A DNA stretch of 64,000 nucleotides from assembly GCF_014397785.1 (NCBI RefSeq), contig NZ_VZQQ01000002.1, positions 248,001 to 312,000 of the forward strand, written 5' to 3'. The stretch is from Paraburkholderia podalyriae (lineage in GTDB: Bacteria; Pseudomonadota; Gammaproteobacteria; Burkholderiales; Burkholderiaceae). The notes below the pieces were generated by a model that saw only the letters and a list, made by a program, of their open reading frames with translations, did no database searches and was not told the origin of the DNA. Position 1 is the stretch's first letter. Every line of letters begins with the position of its first letter. The translations under genes were made by a program, and so were the position numbers. This document shows positions 52,367-62,593 of this stretch, piece after piece.

Positions 52367-54055
52367 TCAGCGTCCCAGCATCGGCAGGTTGAGGCCAGCG
52401 TCGCGCGCGGTTTGCTGCGCGAGTTCATAACCCGCATCCGCGTGACGCATCACGCCGGTTGCCGGATCGTTCAGCAGCACACGGCCGAGGCGCTCGTGCG
52501 CGGCTTGCGTGCCGTCCGCGACGATCACGACGCCCGCGTGCTGCGAGAAGCCCATGCCGACGCCGCCGCCATGATGCAGCGAGACCCACGACGCACCGCC
52601 CGCCGTGTTCAGCAGCGCGTTGAGCAGCGGCCAGTCGCTGACCGCGTCCGAGCCGTCTTTCATCGATTCGGTTTCGCGGTTCGGGCTCGCGACCGAACCG
52701 GTATCGAGGTGATCGCGGCCGATCACGATCGGCGCCTTCAGCTCGCCGTTCCTGACCATTTCGTTGAACGCCTGGCCGAGGCGATAACGATCTTTCACGC
52801 CGACCCAGCAGATCCGCGCCGGCAGGCCCTGGAACGCGATGCGCTCGCGCGCCATGTCGAGCCAGTTGTGCAGGTGCGGATCGTCGGGGATCAGTTCCTT
52901 GACCTTCGCGTCGGTCTTGTAGATGTCCTCCGGGTCACCGGACAGCGCGACCCAGCGGAACGGGCCCTTGCCTTCGCAGAACAGCGGACGGATATACGCC
53001 GGCACGAAGCCCGGGAAATCGAACGCGTTTTCCACGCCCATTTCGAGCGCCATCTGGCGGATGTTGTTGCCGTAGTCGAGTGTTGCCGCGCCGCGTTGCT
53101 GCAGCGTCAGCATCGCCTGCACCTGGTTCGCCATCGACTGCCTGGCCGGCGTGACGATACTTTCCGGCGCGGTCTTCATCCGTTCGCGCCAGTCTTCCAC
53201 GGTCCAGCCTTGCGGCAGGTAGCCGTGGATCGGGTCGTGCGCGCTGGTCTGATCGGTCACGCAGTCCGGCGTGATGCCGCGCGCGACGCACTCGGCGAAC
53301 ACGTCGGCGGCATTGCCGAGCAGGCCGACCGATACCGGCTTGCCGGCGCGCTTCGCCTCGTCGAGCATCGCGAGCGCCTCGTCGAGCGTCTTCGCTTTCC
53401 TGTCGACGTAGCGCGTCTTCAGACGGAAGTCGATGCGCGTCTCGTCGCATTCGACCGCGATCATCGAGAAGCCCGCCATCGTCGCCGCGAGCGGCTGCGC
53501 GCCGCCCATGCCGCCGAGACCACCGGTCAGAATCCAGCGGCCTTGCGGATCGCCGTTGAAGTGCTGGTTGGCGACCGCGAAGAACGTCTCGTAGGTGCCC
53601 TGCACGATGCCCTGGCTGCCGATATAGATCCAGCTGCCCGCTGTCATCTGGCCGTACATCATCAGGCCCTTGCGGTCCAGTTCGTGAAAGTGTTCCCACG
53701 TCGCCCAGTGCGGTACGAGGTTCGAGTTCGCGAGCAGCACGCGCGGTGCGTCCGCATGCGTGCGGAACACGCCGACCGGCTTGCCCGATTGAATCAGCAG
53801 CGTTTCGTCTTCGTTCAGGTCCTTCAGCGATGCGAGGATCTGGTCGAAGCAATCCCAGTTGCGCGCGGCGCGGCCAATGCCGCCGTACACGACGAGCGCG
53901 TGCGGGTGCTCGGCCACTTCGGGGTCCAGATTGTTCTGGATCATCCGGTACGCGGCTTCCGCGATCCAGGTCTTGCAGGTCTTTTCGGCGCCACGCGGTG
54001 CGCGGATCGTGCGAGTCGGATCAAGACGCGGATCGATGTGTTTCGGATTGTTCAT
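52367..54055 (-). CDS. hutU: Urocanate hydratase
   Basis: A 562-residue NAD+-dependent urocanase that adds water to urocanate to give imidazolonepropionate. It has the family's conserved glycine-rich stretches [11 protein letters not shown] and [13 protein letters not shown], and the conserved C-terminal [17 protein letters not shown]. The ATG at 54055 ([10 protein letters not shown]) gives the standard length; the frame is open 59 codons further upstream but that would overlap hutC. It follows hutC by 61 bases and abuts hutD. Confidence 0.96.
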   Translation of the reverse strand: MNNPKHIDPRLDPTRTIRAPRGAEKTCKTWIAEAAYRMIQNNLDPEVAEHPHALVVYGGIGRAARNWDCFDQILASLKDLNEDETLLIQSGKPVGVFRTHADAPRVLLANSNLVPHWATWEHFHELDRKGLMMYGQMTAGSWIYIGSQGIVQGTYETFFAVANQHFNGDPQGRWILTGGLGGMGGAQPLAATMAGFSMIAVECDETRIDFRLKTRYVDRKAKTLDEALAMLDEAKRAGKPVSVGLLGNAADVFAECVARGITPDCVTDQTSAHDPIHGYLPQGWTVEDWRERMKTAPESIVTPARQSMANQVQAMLTLQQRGAATLDYGNNIRQMALEMGVENAFDFPGFVPAYIRPLFCEGKGPFRWVALSGDPEDIYKTDAKVKELIPDDPHLHNWLDMARERIAFQGLPARICWVGVKDRYRLGQAFNEMVRNGELKAPIVIGRDHLDTGSVASPNRETESMKDGSDAVSDWPLLNALLNTAGGASWVSLHHGGGVGMGFSQHAGVVIVADGTQAAHERLGRVLLNDPATGVMRHADAGYELAQQTARDAGLNLPMLGR

Positions 54056-54116
54056 GGTGTCCCTCGGAAGGCGTGAAGATGTTCGACAAAGATTCGACGA
54101 AGACGGGAAAGCGAAT

Positions 54117-54812
54117 TCAGAAATGCCCCGTGAAGCGGTAACGGGTGCCCGGATGCCACAGATTCGCAATCGAGGCGACCTCGCCTTGCGACCACGTGCG
54201 CCGGTGCAGCACGAGACACGGCTCACGTTCACTCATGCTCAGCAGCTCGCGCGTCGTGTCGTCGGCCGCGAGCGCCTCGATGCGGTATTCGACGCGCTGC
54301 AGCGGCGCGACACGCACCAGGTACTGGTTCGGCGTCGTGTTCGTGAAGTCCTGCAACGCGTATTCGGGCGCGACGGCCGGGTTGACCCAGCGTTCCTCGA
54401 GTTGCACCGGCTCGTCGTTTTCGAAATGCAGCAGGCGCGAATGGAATACGGGGCTGCCAGCGCTCACCTGCATCTCTTCGGCGAGCGCCGCATCGGCGAT
54501 GCTTGCGCCGAGGTTCAGCACCTTCGCGTGATAGCGATGACCGCGCGCGACGATTTCATCGGAGATGCTGCGGATCGCCACCAGGGTCGACTCGTACTTG
54601 GGCCGGGCGACGAAAGTGCCCGAGCCTTGTACGCGTGTGAGCACCTGCTCCGAGGTCAATTCGCGCAACGCACGGTTGACCGTCATGCGCGCGACGCTGA
54701 ACTCGCGCGCCAGCTCGTTTTCGGACGGCACCTGGTCGCCTTCGCCCCACTCGCCCGCATCAATGCGCGCGAGGATGAAGTCCTTGATGCCCTGATAAGC
54801 GGGTGCGTTCAT
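54117..54812 (-). CDS. hutC: Histidine utilisation repressor HutC (GntR family)
   Basis: A 231-residue regulator with an N-terminal GntR winged helix-turn-helix (about residues 8-75, [19 protein letters not shown]) and a UTRA ligand domain (about 95-230). HutC represses hut genes until urocanate binds. Known Pseudomonas sites have a TGTA-TACA core; matching palindromes lie upstream of hutH. Being inside the operon between hutH and hutU, it should repress its own synthesis. Confidence 0.93.
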   Translation of the reverse strand: MNAPAYQGIKDFILARIDAGEWGEGDQVPSENELAREFSVARMTVNRALRELTSEQVLTRVQGSGTFVARPKYESTLVAIRSISDEIVARGHRYHAKVLNLGASIADAALAEEMQVSAGSPVFHSRLLHFENDEPVQLEERWVNPAVAPEYALQDFTNTTPNQYLVRVAPLQRVEYRIEALAADDTTRELLSMSEREPCLVLHRRTWSQGEVASIANLWHPGTRYRFTGHF

Positions 54813-54837
54813 CGGTGTGATCCGCGCTGTCGACGAC

Positions 54838-56358
54838 TTATCGTTCCGACGCGAACGAGAACGGGCTCAGCTTCGCGACCGCGCCGGCCTGTACGAGCTT
54901 CGTGACCGCCGCGATGTCCGGTGCGAAGTAGTGATCGAGCTCGTAGTGCGCAACGTCCTTGCGCACGAGGTCCATCACCTTCTGCAGGCTCGGGCTGGTC
55001 TTGTGCGGCGCGCGCAGATCGACGCCCTGGGCGGCGGCGAGTAGTTCGATCGACAGGATGTTCGCGGTGTTCTCGGCAATATCGCCGAGCTTGCGCGCGG
55101 CGAACGTCGCCATCGACACGTGGTCTTCCTGGTTCGCCGACGTGGGCAGCGAATCGACCGAGGCCGGATGCGCGAGCGTCTTGTTTTCCGACGCGAGCGC
55201 GGCGGCCGTCACGTGCGCGATCATGAAGCCGGAGTTCACGCCGCCATCCTTGACAAGGAACGGCGGCAGGCCCGACAGCGTCGCGTCGATCAGCAGTGCG
55301 ATGCGGCGTTCCGCGAGCGCGCCGATTTCCGCCACGGCGAGCGCGAGGTTGTCCGCGGCGAACGCGACCGGCTCGGCGTGGAAGTTGCCGCCCGACAGCA
55401 CTTCGCCGGTATCCGGGAAAATCAGTGGATTGTCGGAGACCGCGTTCGCTTCCGTCAGCAGCGTTTCGGCGGACTGACGCATCTGGTCGAGACACGCGCC
55501 CATCACCTGCGGTTGGCAGCGCAGGCTGTACGGGTCCTGCACCTTGTCGCAGTCGATGTGCGACACGTTGATCGCCGAACCTTGCAGCAGCGAGCGATAA
55601 GCCGCCGCCGCGTCGATCTGGCCTTGATGGCCGCGCAATTCGTGGATGCGCGCATCGAACGGCTTGACCGAGCCCATCGCCGCATCCACCGACAGCGCGC
55701 CGGTCACCAGCGCCGTGCGGAACAGGTCTTCGATCGCGAACATGTTGTAGAGCGCGAGCGCGGTCGAAGCCTGCGTGCCGTTCAGCAGCGCGAGACCTTC
55801 CTTCGCCTGCAGCGTGAGCGGCTTCAGACCGACGAGCGCGAGGCCTTCGGTGGCGGGCACGCGCTCGCCCTTCGCGAACACTTCGCCGACGCCGAGCAGG
55901 ATCGCCGACATATGCGCGAGCGGCGCGAGGTCGCCCGATGCGCCGACCGAGCCTTTGACCGGGATCACCGGCAACACGTCGGCGTTGAACAGCGCGATCA
56001 GCGCTTCCATCACTTCGCGGCGGATGCCCGAGTGGCCGCGGCCGAGGCTCGACAGCTTCAGCGCGATCAACAGACGCACGACCGGGCGCGACATCGGCTC
56101 GCCGACGCCGACCGCGTGCGACAGCACCAGATTGCGCTGCAGCAGTTCGAGCTGATCGCGCGGGATGTGCGTGCTGGCGAGGCGGCCGAAGCCAGTATTG
56201 ATGCCGTAGGCCGGCTCGCCCTTCGCCGCGATGTCGGCGACGGCCTGCGCGCACGCGTCGATGGCGGCATGGCTCGCGGGATCGAGTTGCAGGGTGACGT
56301 GTTCACGCGCGATCCGGCGCAGTTGCGGGAGGGTCAGGTAGCCGGGCTTCAGAATCAT
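54838..56358 (-). CDS. hutH: Histidine ammonia-lyase
   Basis: A 506-residue lyase that removes ammonia from histidine to give urocanate, the first step of the pathway. The Ala-Ser-Gly triplet that makes the MIO cofactor is in [13 protein letters not shown], and [11 protein letters not shown] and [15 protein letters not shown] are typical (the last partly, [11 protein letters not shown]). Two starts are close: ATG at 56358 has AGGA eight bases upstream and was used; ATG at 56367 overlaps that element. It is the first gene of the operon and lies just after two HutC-like sites. Confidence 0.96.
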   Translation of the reverse strand: MILKPGYLTLPQLRRIAREHVTLQLDPASHAAIDACAQAVADIAAKGEPAYGINTGFGRLASTHIPRDQLELLQRNLVLSHAVGVGEPMSRPVVRLLIALKLSSLGRGHSGIRREVMEALIALFNADVLPVIPVKGSVGASGDLAPLAHMSAILLGVGEVFAKGERVPATEGLALVGLKPLTLQAKEGLALLNGTQASTALALYNMFAIEDLFRTALVTGALSVDAAMGSVKPFDARIHELRGHQGQIDAAAAYRSLLQGSAINVSHIDCDKVQDPYSLRCQPQVMGACLDQMRQSAETLLTEANAVSDNPLIFPDTGEVLSGGNFHAEPVAFAADNLALAVAEIGALAERRIALLIDATLSGLPPFLVKDGGVNSGFMIAHVTAAALASENKTLAHPASVDSLPTSANQEDHVSMATFAARKLGDIAENTANILSIELLAAAQGVDLRAPHKTSPSLQKVMDLVRKDVAHYELDHYFAPDIAAVTKLVQAGAVAKLSPFSFASER

Positions 56359-56368
56359 GATTGTCATC

Positions 56369-56418
56369 CTGTCTATACAAGTTCAAATAAGTCTAGCCGG
56401 CGAGCCTTGTATATACAA
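56369..56418 (-). promoter_or_regulatory. HutC operator pair upstream of hutH
   Basis: TTGTATATACAA at 56407-56418 is a perfect palindrome matching the Pseudomonas HutC core; CTGTCTATACAA at 56369-56380 is a second copy with two changes. They flank the hutH translation start region, well placed for repression. Confidence 0.75.
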
Positions 56419-56562
56419 CTTGTTTTTCGAGATTTCGCGCCTGGGGATTTCCATTATTTGACGTGTGGCGTCGGCGGGAAACCGGGACGCTCGCCCGGGC
56501 GTCGCCTACGGCTCGTTCGGGACGCCCAGGGTCGGCATGGGCCGCCGTGGTTTTCTCCACAG

Positions 56563-56574
56563 TTGTATATACAC
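56563..56574. promoter_or_regulatory. Third HutC-like site, next to the LysR gene 3' end
   Basis: TTGTATATACAC differs from the perfect operator by one base. It is about 150 bases upstream of the other two and 16 bases from the end of the LysR gene, so it could allow looping or extend repression of hut. Confidence 0.55.
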
Positions 56575-56589
56575 CCTCCCGATGCGCGA

Positions 56590-57513
56590 TTACAGCTTGA
56601 CTCGCGCCGCGATGAAATCCAGAAAGCACTGCACGCGCCCCGCGAGCGATGCGCTCTGGTAGTACACCGCATGCACCGGTTGCCGTTGATCGACGAGCAG
56701 GTTGCCGAGAATCGGCACGAGGCGGTTTTCGCGCACGTCGGCGGCGGTCATGAAGTCGGCCAGACAGGCGATGCCCCAGCCGGATAACGCCAGTTGCCGC
56801 AAGGTTTCGCCGCTCGACGCGGTGATCGACGGTTCGATCTTCAGCAGCGCGGCTTCGTCATGTCGAGCCCGGCTTTTGCGACGCCCGTTGCCGCCCGCGC
56901 GCAGCGGCCAGCGATTCAGATGTTCCGGCGCCGTAAAACCGATCAGCCGATGCGCGCGCAACGCGTCGAGCGTCGCCGGCTCGCCGTGCTCAGCCAGATA
57001 TGCCGGACTCGCGAGCACGCGCAGCCTGCTGAAGCCGAGCGCGCGCGCATGCAGCGTCGAATCCTGCAGCGCGCCGATGCGAATCGCGATGTCGACCTTC
57101 TGCTCGAGCAGATCGACGATCCGCTCGTTGCTGGTCAGCTCGAGCCGGATCTCCGGATACAGCGCCGAAAACGCGGTCATATGCGGCGCCACGCAATGCA
57201 GCATGAACGGCGACGCCGCGTCGACGCGCAAGCGCCCCGACGGCCGTCGGCGGCCGCGCGCGACCGATTCCTCGGCCTCTTCGAGCGCGTCGAGAATCGC
57301 GCGGGCGCGCCGCAGGAACGCGTCGCCCTCCTCGGTCAGATGCAGGCGCCGCGTCGTACGCGTCACCAGCGCGGTGTCGAGCTTCCGCTCGAGCCGCGTG
57401 AGCGCGCGGCTCACGCCGGAGACGGTCTGCCCCAGCTTCTCGGCCGCGGCGGTAATCGAGCCGCTGTCGATCACGGTGACGAACACGAGCAACTCGTCGG
57501 TGGACGTTTTCAT
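56590..57513 (-). CDS. LysR-family transcriptional regulator
   Basis: A 307-residue LysR protein: an N-terminal winged helix-turn-helix (about residues 3-62, SITAAAEKLGQTVSGVSRALTRLE) and a two-lobed effector domain (about 90-300). It diverges from the SDR gene at 57618 across a 105-base gap with a perfect 20-base palindrome, the classical arrangement for control of the divergent neighbour and itself. ATG at 57513 was used; an upstream in-frame TTG (57525) falls inside the palindrome. Ligand unknown. It is unlikely to regulate hut, which has HutC. Confidence 0.92.
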   Translation of the reverse strand: MKTSTDELLVFVTVIDSGSITAAAEKLGQTVSGVSRALTRLERKLDTALVTRTTRRLHLTEEGDAFLRRARAILDALEEAEESVARGRRRPSGRLRVDAASPFMLHCVAPHMTAFSALYPEIRLELTSNERIVDLLEQKVDIAIRIGALQDSTLHARALGFSRLRVLASPAYLAEHGEPATLDALRAHRLIGFTAPEHLNRWPLRAGGNGRRKSRARHDEAALLKIEPSITASSGETLRQLALSGWGIACLADFMTAADVRENRLVPILGNLLVDQRQPVHAVYYQSASLAGRVQCFLDFIAARVKL

Positions 57514-57521
57514 TGTTGATT

Positions 57522-57541
57522 TCAAATCAAGATTGATTTGA
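57522..57541. promoter_or_regulatory. Perfect 20-base palindrome, LysR operator candidate
   Basis: TCAAATCAA-GA-TTGATTTGA, nine-base arms with no mismatch, lies between the divergent LysR and SDR genes, immediately upstream of the LysR start. It contains the T-N11-A pattern expected of LysR sites. Confidence 0.7.
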
Positions 57542-57617
57542 GACTAACACGCTTTCTGCGAGAATCCGCGCGAGCGATACTGCGTGCCTGTAGCAGTCTT
57601 TCCATCAGGAGAACGTC

Positions 57618-58532
57618 TTGAAGATTTTCGTTACTGGCGCAAGCGGTTTTATTGGCGGCTCGGTCGCGGCGCATCTGGCGCGCGCCGGCCATCAGGTGCG
57701 CGGGCTGATTCGCAAGCCCGAACACAGCGCCGAGTTGCAACGGCTCGGCATCGAACCGGTGCTCGGCACGCTCGAGAACCGCGCGTTGCTGAGCGCCGAA
57801 GCGCAAGCGGCAGACGCCGTCGTCAACGCCGCGAGCAGCGATCACGAAGGCGCGGTGCGCGCGCTGATCGACGGACTCGCGGGTTCGGGCAAGGTGTTCC
57901 TGCACACGAGCGGGTCGAGCATCGTCGGCGATGCGTCGGGCGGCGAAGCGGGTGAAGCACGCATCTATCACGAAGACGCGCTGCCCACGCCGAGCGCCGA
58001 CAAGGCCGCGCGCGTCGCAATCGATCAACTGGTGCTCGACGCCGCGCAACGCAACGTTCGCTCGGCCGTGCTGTGCAATACGCTGATCTACGGTCACGGC
58101 GCGGTGGCCGGCAGCGCGAGCGTGCAGTTGCCGCGGCTCGTGCGCCAGGCGCAGAAGAGCGGCGTCGTGCGTCATGTGGGCAGCGGCGGCAACATCTGGT
58201 CGAACGTGCATATCGACGACGTCGCCGAGCTGTATCGGCTCGCGCTCGATAAAACCCCTGCCGGCACGTTCTATTTCGTCGAAAGCGGCGAAGCGTCGTT
58301 CCGCGACATGAGCGCAGCGATCGCACGCGCGATGAAGCTCGACGCGCCGCAGGACTGGCCGCTCGAAGACGCGAAACAGGAGTGGGGCTATGAAATGGCC
58401 TCGTACGGTCTTGGCTCGAACAGCCGCGTGCGCGGCGAACGCGCGCGCAAGCTGCTCGGCTGGCAACCGCGGCGCACGTCGGTAATCGAATGGATCGAGC
58501 GCGCCATGATGGTGCCGCAAAGCACCGTTTGA
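57618..58532 (+). CDS. NAD(P)-dependent epimerase/short-chain dehydrogenase-like protein
   Basis: A 304-residue extended/atypical SDR. The Rossmann motif TGASGFIGGSVAAHL (GxxGxxG) is at the N-terminus. The downstream catalytic tyrosine/lysine pair is not in the usual YxxxK form, so it may act as an isoflavone-reductase-like or nucleotide-sugar-like reductase of unknown substrate; HTSGSSIVGD supplies the serine region. The start is a TTG at 57618, supported by AGGAGA six bases upstream. It is divergent from the LysR gene and probably its target. Confidence 0.85.
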   Translation: MKIFVTGASGFIGGSVAAHLARAGHQVRGLIRKPEHSAELQRLGIEPVLGTLENRALLSAEAQAADAVVNAASSDHEGAVRALIDGLAGSGKVFLHTSGSSIVGDASGGEAGEARIYHEDALPTPSADKAARVAIDQLVLDAAQRNVRSAVLCNTLIYGHGAVAGSASVQLPRLVRQAQKSGVVRHVGSGGNIWSNVHIDDVAELYRLALDKTPAGTFYFVESGEASFRDMSAAIARAMKLDAPQDWPLEDAKQEWGYEMASYGLGSNSRVRGERARKLLGWQPRRTSVIEWIERAMMVPQSTV

Positions 58533-58619
58533 CGCGGCTTTGCGCGCCGCGCGACGTAAGCTGTGTAAGCGCGGCCGTTGCGAATCCGTAAGCTCCTTTC
58601 GATAGAATCGCGGGCACCT

Positions 58620-58639
58620 GACGGTGCGATTGCACCGTC
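58620..58639. other. Hairpin upstream of the 60-residue membrane protein gene
   Basis: GACGGTGC-GATT-GCACCGTC is a perfect 8-bp stem with a four-base loop, 24 bases before the ATG at 58663. No T-tract follows. It may be a leader structure or end of the preceding message. Confidence 0.4.
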
Positions 58640-58662
58640 GCACCCACGCCCCGATTCGACCG

Positions 58663-58845
58663 ATGAGCCTCGCGCTGAACTTCGACTGGCTGACCAACCT
58701 GATGGCGATTCTGTTCGTCGTCGCGTGTCTGCATGACACGCGCTACGACGAATACGGCGTGCTGACGCTCGCCGCCGCGGTGATGAGCCTCATCGTCATG
58801 GCAATGGAGCTGTTCCTCAGACCCGCCTTCGAGATGGCGCTGTAG
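58663..58845 (+). CDS. Small two-helix membrane protein
   Basis: I do not recognise this 60-residue protein. It has two hydrophobic helices (about residues 8-22 and 31-50), joined by a charged loop CLHDTRYDEYG, and ends in FLRPAFEMAL. The ATG at 58663 is preferred over one at 58624 that would translate through the hairpin. Codon use resembles the neighbours. It lies between the SDR gene and the convergent DUF899 gene with no obvious partner. Confidence 0.55.
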   Translation: MSLALNFDWLTNLMAILFVVACLHDTRYDEYGVLTLAAAVMSLIVMAMELFLRPAFEMAL

Positions 58846-58926
58846 CGCATTCATGCAGCGCAGAGGCGGCGCGCCGGCTAGCGCGGCGCGCGCCCGTCGC
58901 CCTCTTCGTCCACACGTTGCACCGCT

Positions 58927-59673
58927 TCACACCGTATACGATCCGCACGCCGGGCAAACCGCCTGCGCGTGGTCGTCATAGCGGTCGTGATGCCTGACCC
59001 AGTCGGTCAAATTGCTGTTCTCGTTACGGCCTTTTGGCGCGATGTCCAGAAGCGCATACGTGTTCACGAAGCGCTCGTCGCCGCGCCCGTAACATGAGTA
59101 CGTGTGGTACACGTCGCCGCTTTCGTCCTTGTAGAACACGCTGTGGCCGTGCTGTTCGTCGATGCCGACGTCCTGCTCGGTGAAGTTGTAGAACGCCTTT
59201 TTGCTCGCCAGTTGCTCCGGCGTGAACGACACGTGGTAGTCGAAATTGAAATCGCTTCCGCTCGACGACACCCACGGGAAGGTCCATCCCATGCGCCGTT
59301 TGAACGCGTCGATCTTCGCGAGCGGCGCGTGCGATACCGTCACGTAGCTGACGTCGTGATGAACGAGATGCGTGAGTATGCCGGTCATATGGTCCGACAG
59401 GAACGAGCAGCCGACGCAACCTTCCTGCCAGTCGGGGCCCAGCATGAAGTGATAAACGATCAGCTGGCTGCGGTCATCGAACAGCTCCGCGAGCGTCTTG
59501 CGGCCTTCCGGCGTTTCGAACGTATAAAGCTTTTCGACCTTGACCCACGGCAACTCCCGACGCTTGCGCGCGAGTTCGTCACCGGCGCGCATATGCGCTT
59601 TTTCTTCGGCGAGCAGCGCGCGGCTCGCGGCAAGCCACTCTTCGCGACTGGCGATGCGATGTTGCGGTTCCAT
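58927..59673 (-). CDS. DUF899-family thioredoxin-like protein
   Basis: A 248-residue protein of the DUF899 family, which has a thioredoxin-like fold. The motif MLGPDWQEGCVGCSFLSDHM holds a CxxC pair at the place of the thioredoxin active site, and WVSSSGSDFNFDYHVSF is a family mark. The C-terminus has a second CxxC (AVCPACGSY) that may bind metal. Biochemical function is unsettled. It starts at ATG 59673, preceded by AGGAGA. The NCS2 permease gene ends 93 bases upstream on the same strand and need not be related. Confidence 0.9.
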   Translation of the reverse strand: MEPQHRIASREEWLAASRALLAEEKAHMRAGDELARKRRELPWVKVEKLYTFETPEGRKTLAELFDDRSQLIVYHFMLGPDWQEGCVGCSFLSDHMTGILTHLVHHDVSYVTVSHAPLAKIDAFKRRMGWTFPWVSSSGSDFNFDYHVSFTPEQLASKKAFYNFTEQDVGIDEQHGHSVFYKDESGDVYHTYSCYGRGDERFVNTYALLDIAPKGRNENSNLTDWVRHHDRYDDHAQAVCPACGSYTV

Positions 59674-59766
59674 CTGCGTCTCCTTTTCCTCGTGACCATA
59701 CGGTTATGGTTTAGAAGCGCTGGCGCGAAAGTCAAGGTGCAGACCTGCCAATACCCGCCACTCAAC

Positions 59767-61164
59767 TCAAATCGCCCAGCCGCCGAGATAAAACCCGACC
59801 AGCACCACCGCGATCGCCACGGTGCCCACATTGAGCTTGCGATACTCGCCGCTAACCACGCGTCCGATCACGAGCGTCGCGAAGCCGAGCATGATGCCGG
59901 TCACGATGTTCGCGGTCAGCACGATGAACACCGCGCACACGAGCCCCGCCATCGCGTCGACCATGTCGTCCATATGCAGCTTGCTCACGTTGGACAGCAT
60001 CAGCAGCCCCACGTACATCAGCGCGGGCGCGGTCGCATACGAAGGCACCAGCGCGGCGAGCGGCGAGAAAAACATCACGACGAGAAACAGCAGACCGACC
60101 ACCGCCGCCGCCATCCCCGTCTTCGCGCCCGCCGCGACGCCGACCGTCGACTCGATATAGGCGGCCGCCGGCGCGCCGCCGAGCAGGCCCGAGAAGATCG
60201 AGCTCAGCGAATCGGCGGTCAGCGCGCGGCCGCCGTTGATGATGCGGCCGTTCTCGTCGAGCTGGCCCGCCTGGCCCGCGACCGCGCGGATCGTGCCGGT
60301 CGCGTCGAACACGGCGGTCATCACGAGCGCGAGCACGCTCGGCAGCACCGCCATCGACAGCGCGCCCTTCACGTCCATCGCGCCGATCAGCGACGCATGA
60401 CCCGGCGCGCTCAACGACGGCACCGCGAACACACCATGAAACGCCACGGCCGGATCGATCGCGAGCCCGATCGCCGAGATCGCGACGATCACGATCAGGA
60501 TCGAACCCGGCACGCGCCGCCGCACGAGCCCGACGATCGCGGCGAGTCCGGCGACCGACATCAACGCCGGCAATGCCGTAATCTGCCCGAGCGACACCGG
60601 CAGCCCGGCCCCCGGATTCTTGACCACGAGGCCGACGTCGTTCGCGGCGATCAGCAGCAGGAACAGGCCGATGCCGATCCCGGTGCCATGCGCGATGCCG
60701 GCCGGCAGATTGCGCAGGATCCACGAGCGCACGCCGGTCACCGAAATCGCGGTGAACACGACCCCCATCAGAAACACCGCGCCGAGCGCGACGTTCGGAT
60801 GCAGGCCCTTGCCGAGCACGAGCCCGAACGCGGTAAACGCGGTCAGCGAGATCGCGCAGCCGATCGCAATTGGCAGACGCGCCCACGCGCCCATCAGCAG
60901 CGAGCCGAACGCCGTCGTCAAACAGACGGCGACGAACACCGCGCTGGTGTCGAAACCGGCCTTGCCGAACATGCCCGGCACGACGAACACGGAATAGACC
61001 ATCGCGAGAAAGGTCGTGATGCCCGCGACGATCTCCTGGCGCTGCGTGCTGCCGCGCGCGGAAATGTCGAAGTAGCGGTCGAGAAAGCCCTTGGGGTGGA
61101 ATGGCTCGGTGTCGAAGGATTCGCTCGCGACGTCGGAATTCGCGAGGGCCTGGGGTTCCATCAT
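59767..61164 (-). CDS. Purine permease of AzgA/NCS2 type
   Basis: A 465-residue inner-membrane transporter with about 12-14 helices. N-terminal [30 protein letters not shown] is typical of the AzgA subfamily (adenine, guanine, hypoxanthine uptake, e.g. E. coli AdeP/GhxP). The substrate-site segments [29 protein letters not shown] and [14 protein letters not shown] are present; AAYIESTVG matches the purine-binding Glu region. The start at 61164 ([10 protein letters not shown]) has GGAGG eight bases upstream; a frame-open extension to 61284 is unlike the family. No purine enzyme is adjacent. Confidence 0.92.
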   Translation of the reverse strand: MMEPQALANSDVASESFDTEPFHPKGFLDRYFDISARGSTQRQEIVAGITTFLAMVYSVFVVPGMFGKAGFDTSAVFVAVCLTTAFGSLLMGAWARLPIAIGCAISLTAFTAFGLVLGKGLHPNVALGAVFLMGVVFTAISVTGVRSWILRNLPAGIAHGTGIGIGLFLLLIAANDVGLVVKNPGAGLPVSLGQITALPALMSVAGLAAIVGLVRRRVPGSILIVIVAISAIGLAIDPAVAFHGVFAVPSLSAPGHASLIGAMDVKGALSMAVLPSVLALVMTAVFDATGTIRAVAGQAGQLDENGRIINGGRALTADSLSSIFSGLLGGAPAAAYIESTVGVAAGAKTGMAAAVVGLLFLVVMFFSPLAALVPSYATAPALMYVGLLMLSNVSKLHMDDMVDAMAGLVCAVFIVLTANIVTGIMLGFATLVIGRVVSGEYRKLNVGTVAIAVVLVGFYLGGWAI

Positions 61165-61528
61165 GATGAGTGCCTCCTTTATCAGCGTGCTGAAACGGCC
61201 GCTTGAGCGGCCGTCATCAGGTTCGTCTCGTGGATTTGTCGGTGTGGGTAGCGCTTTTCTGAGTCGAAATGTAGGTGAACACAACTATGTGTCCAATCGC
61301 ATGAATGGCATGCCGGACATGTCGCGCGACGTATAACTTTTGCGCGACGGTCGCTCGCGCGAGCGCGCCGCGCGTTTACACCTACCGGATTCAGCCATCC
61401 GCGAAACAGCCTTCCACGCCGTTCGCGAAAGCCTGCCCACGCGGCAGCGCAGGTTAAACTCTGGGCCGTACCCATCCAACCGCGGCGGCTCATCGCGCCT
61501 GTCCGCACAGCCCGTGGAGTTTTTCCTG
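61165..61528. other. Divergent gap between purine permease and PRC-barrel genes
   Basis: About 360 bases. A modest AT-rich patch near 61255-61290 may be the permease promoter. I saw no convincing gene, operator or terminator. Confidence 0.4.
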
Positions 61529-62593
61529 ATGACTGGCGGTTTTCCGCGCCCCGCCCGGCGCCTGCCGATTGTCCCGATTGTCCCGATCGCCCCGCCTGGA
61601 CCGCTCGATTCGCCCGATTCGCTCGATCTGCTTCGTCTGTTCCGCTGGCTGTGGATGATGGCGGCGCTGTTCGCGCTCGCCGCGCTGTCCGGCTGCAGCA
61701 GCCTGCTGTGGGGTACGCAGCAGGCGCCGATCGTCGAGGCGACGGTGATGCCCGTCGAGCCGGCTAGCGCGCCGGTCGCGGCTTCCGCGCCGCAGCCGGT
61801 CGAGACCGAGGCGAACGAGGGGCCCGAGGAGCCGAAGAAACCGAAGAAGCCGGTCGTGAAGCCGCACAAGGTCGAACCGCCGCCGCCCGTCGCCGTGCCG
61901 GCTCCGCCGCCGCCCCCGCCGCCGCCGCTGATCGTGCTGCGCACGATCGAGCGCAGCGACGCGCGCGCGCTGCTCGACAGCCCGGTGCAGAAGCCCGACG
62001 GCAAGGTGGTCGGCCGCGCGGTCGACATGACCGCCGACGCGGCCGGCAAGCCGCGCGAGATGATCGTCAATCTGCAGGGCTTCCTCGGCGTCGGCGACCG
62101 CAAGGTCAACTTCCCATGGGGCGCGTTCCGCTTCACACCGACCGCGAAGGGGGCGCCGATCACGCTGAACCCGACGGCCGTGCCGAGCACCGCGAACAAG
62201 TCGAACCCGCTGGAACTGCCGCTGCTCGATGCGACCGTCGAGCGCGCGAATGGCGCCAAGGTGGGGCGCGTTATCGATGTGCTGATCGACGGCAACGCGC
62301 AACCGCAGGCGATCGTGCTCGACGTGGGCGACTTGGTCAGCACCGACCGGCGCACGATCGCCGCGAACTGGTCGGCGTTGCGCTTCGTCACGCGCGACAA
62401 GGAACTGCATCCGCAGATCGATCTGAGCGACGCGCAGATCAACGCGACGCCGCTCTATGCGAGCGACAAACCGATCCGCGCGGTGTCGCCGGCGCCGCCT
62501 GCCGCGCCCGCGGCGAGCGCCGCGCCGGCGGCCTCGGCGCCGTCGGCCGCGTCGACGGCGGTCGCGGTTTCAAACGCACGGGCGGTCCGATGA
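61529..62593 (+). CDS. PRC-barrel domain lipoprotein
   Basis: A 354-residue predicted lipoprotein. A hydrophobic stretch MMAALFALAALSGCSS ends in a lipobox (LSGC). Next comes a Pro/Lys/Glu-rich linker including eight consecutive prolines, and two PRC-barrel-like units: one around DSPVQKPDGKVVGRAVDMT, one around ATVERANGAKVGRVIDVLI. The second ends in an Ala/Ser/Pro tail. The ATG at 61529 has GGAG nine bases upstream, but gives an unusually long region before the lipobox; a start at 61655 (MMAALF) would make a normal signal peptide. The last codons overlap the MFS gene (ATGA), so both are made together. Function unknown. Confidence 0.78.
   Translation: MTGGFPRPARRLPIVPIVPIAPPGPLDSPDSLDLLRLFRWLWMMAALFALAALSGCSSLLWGTQQAPIVEATVMPVEPASAPVAASAPQPVETEANEGPEEPKKPKKPVVKPHKVEPPPPVAVPAPPPPPPPPLIVLRTIERSDARALLDSPVQKPDGKVVGRAVDMTADAAGKPREMIVNLQGFLGVGDRKVNFPWGAFRFTPTAKGAPITLNPTAVPSTANKSNPLELPLLDATVERANGAKVGRVIDVLIDGNAQPQAIVLDVGDLVSTDRRTIAANWSALRFVTRDKELHPQIDLSDAQINATPLYASDKPIRAVSPAPPAAPAASAAPAASAPSAASTAVAVSNARAVR

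Noticed and set aside
59104-61206. Plus-strand 700-codon frame opposite the DUF899 and purine permease genes
   Set aside because: Extreme His/Arg/Asp content and no domain; it is antisense to two well-recognised proteins.
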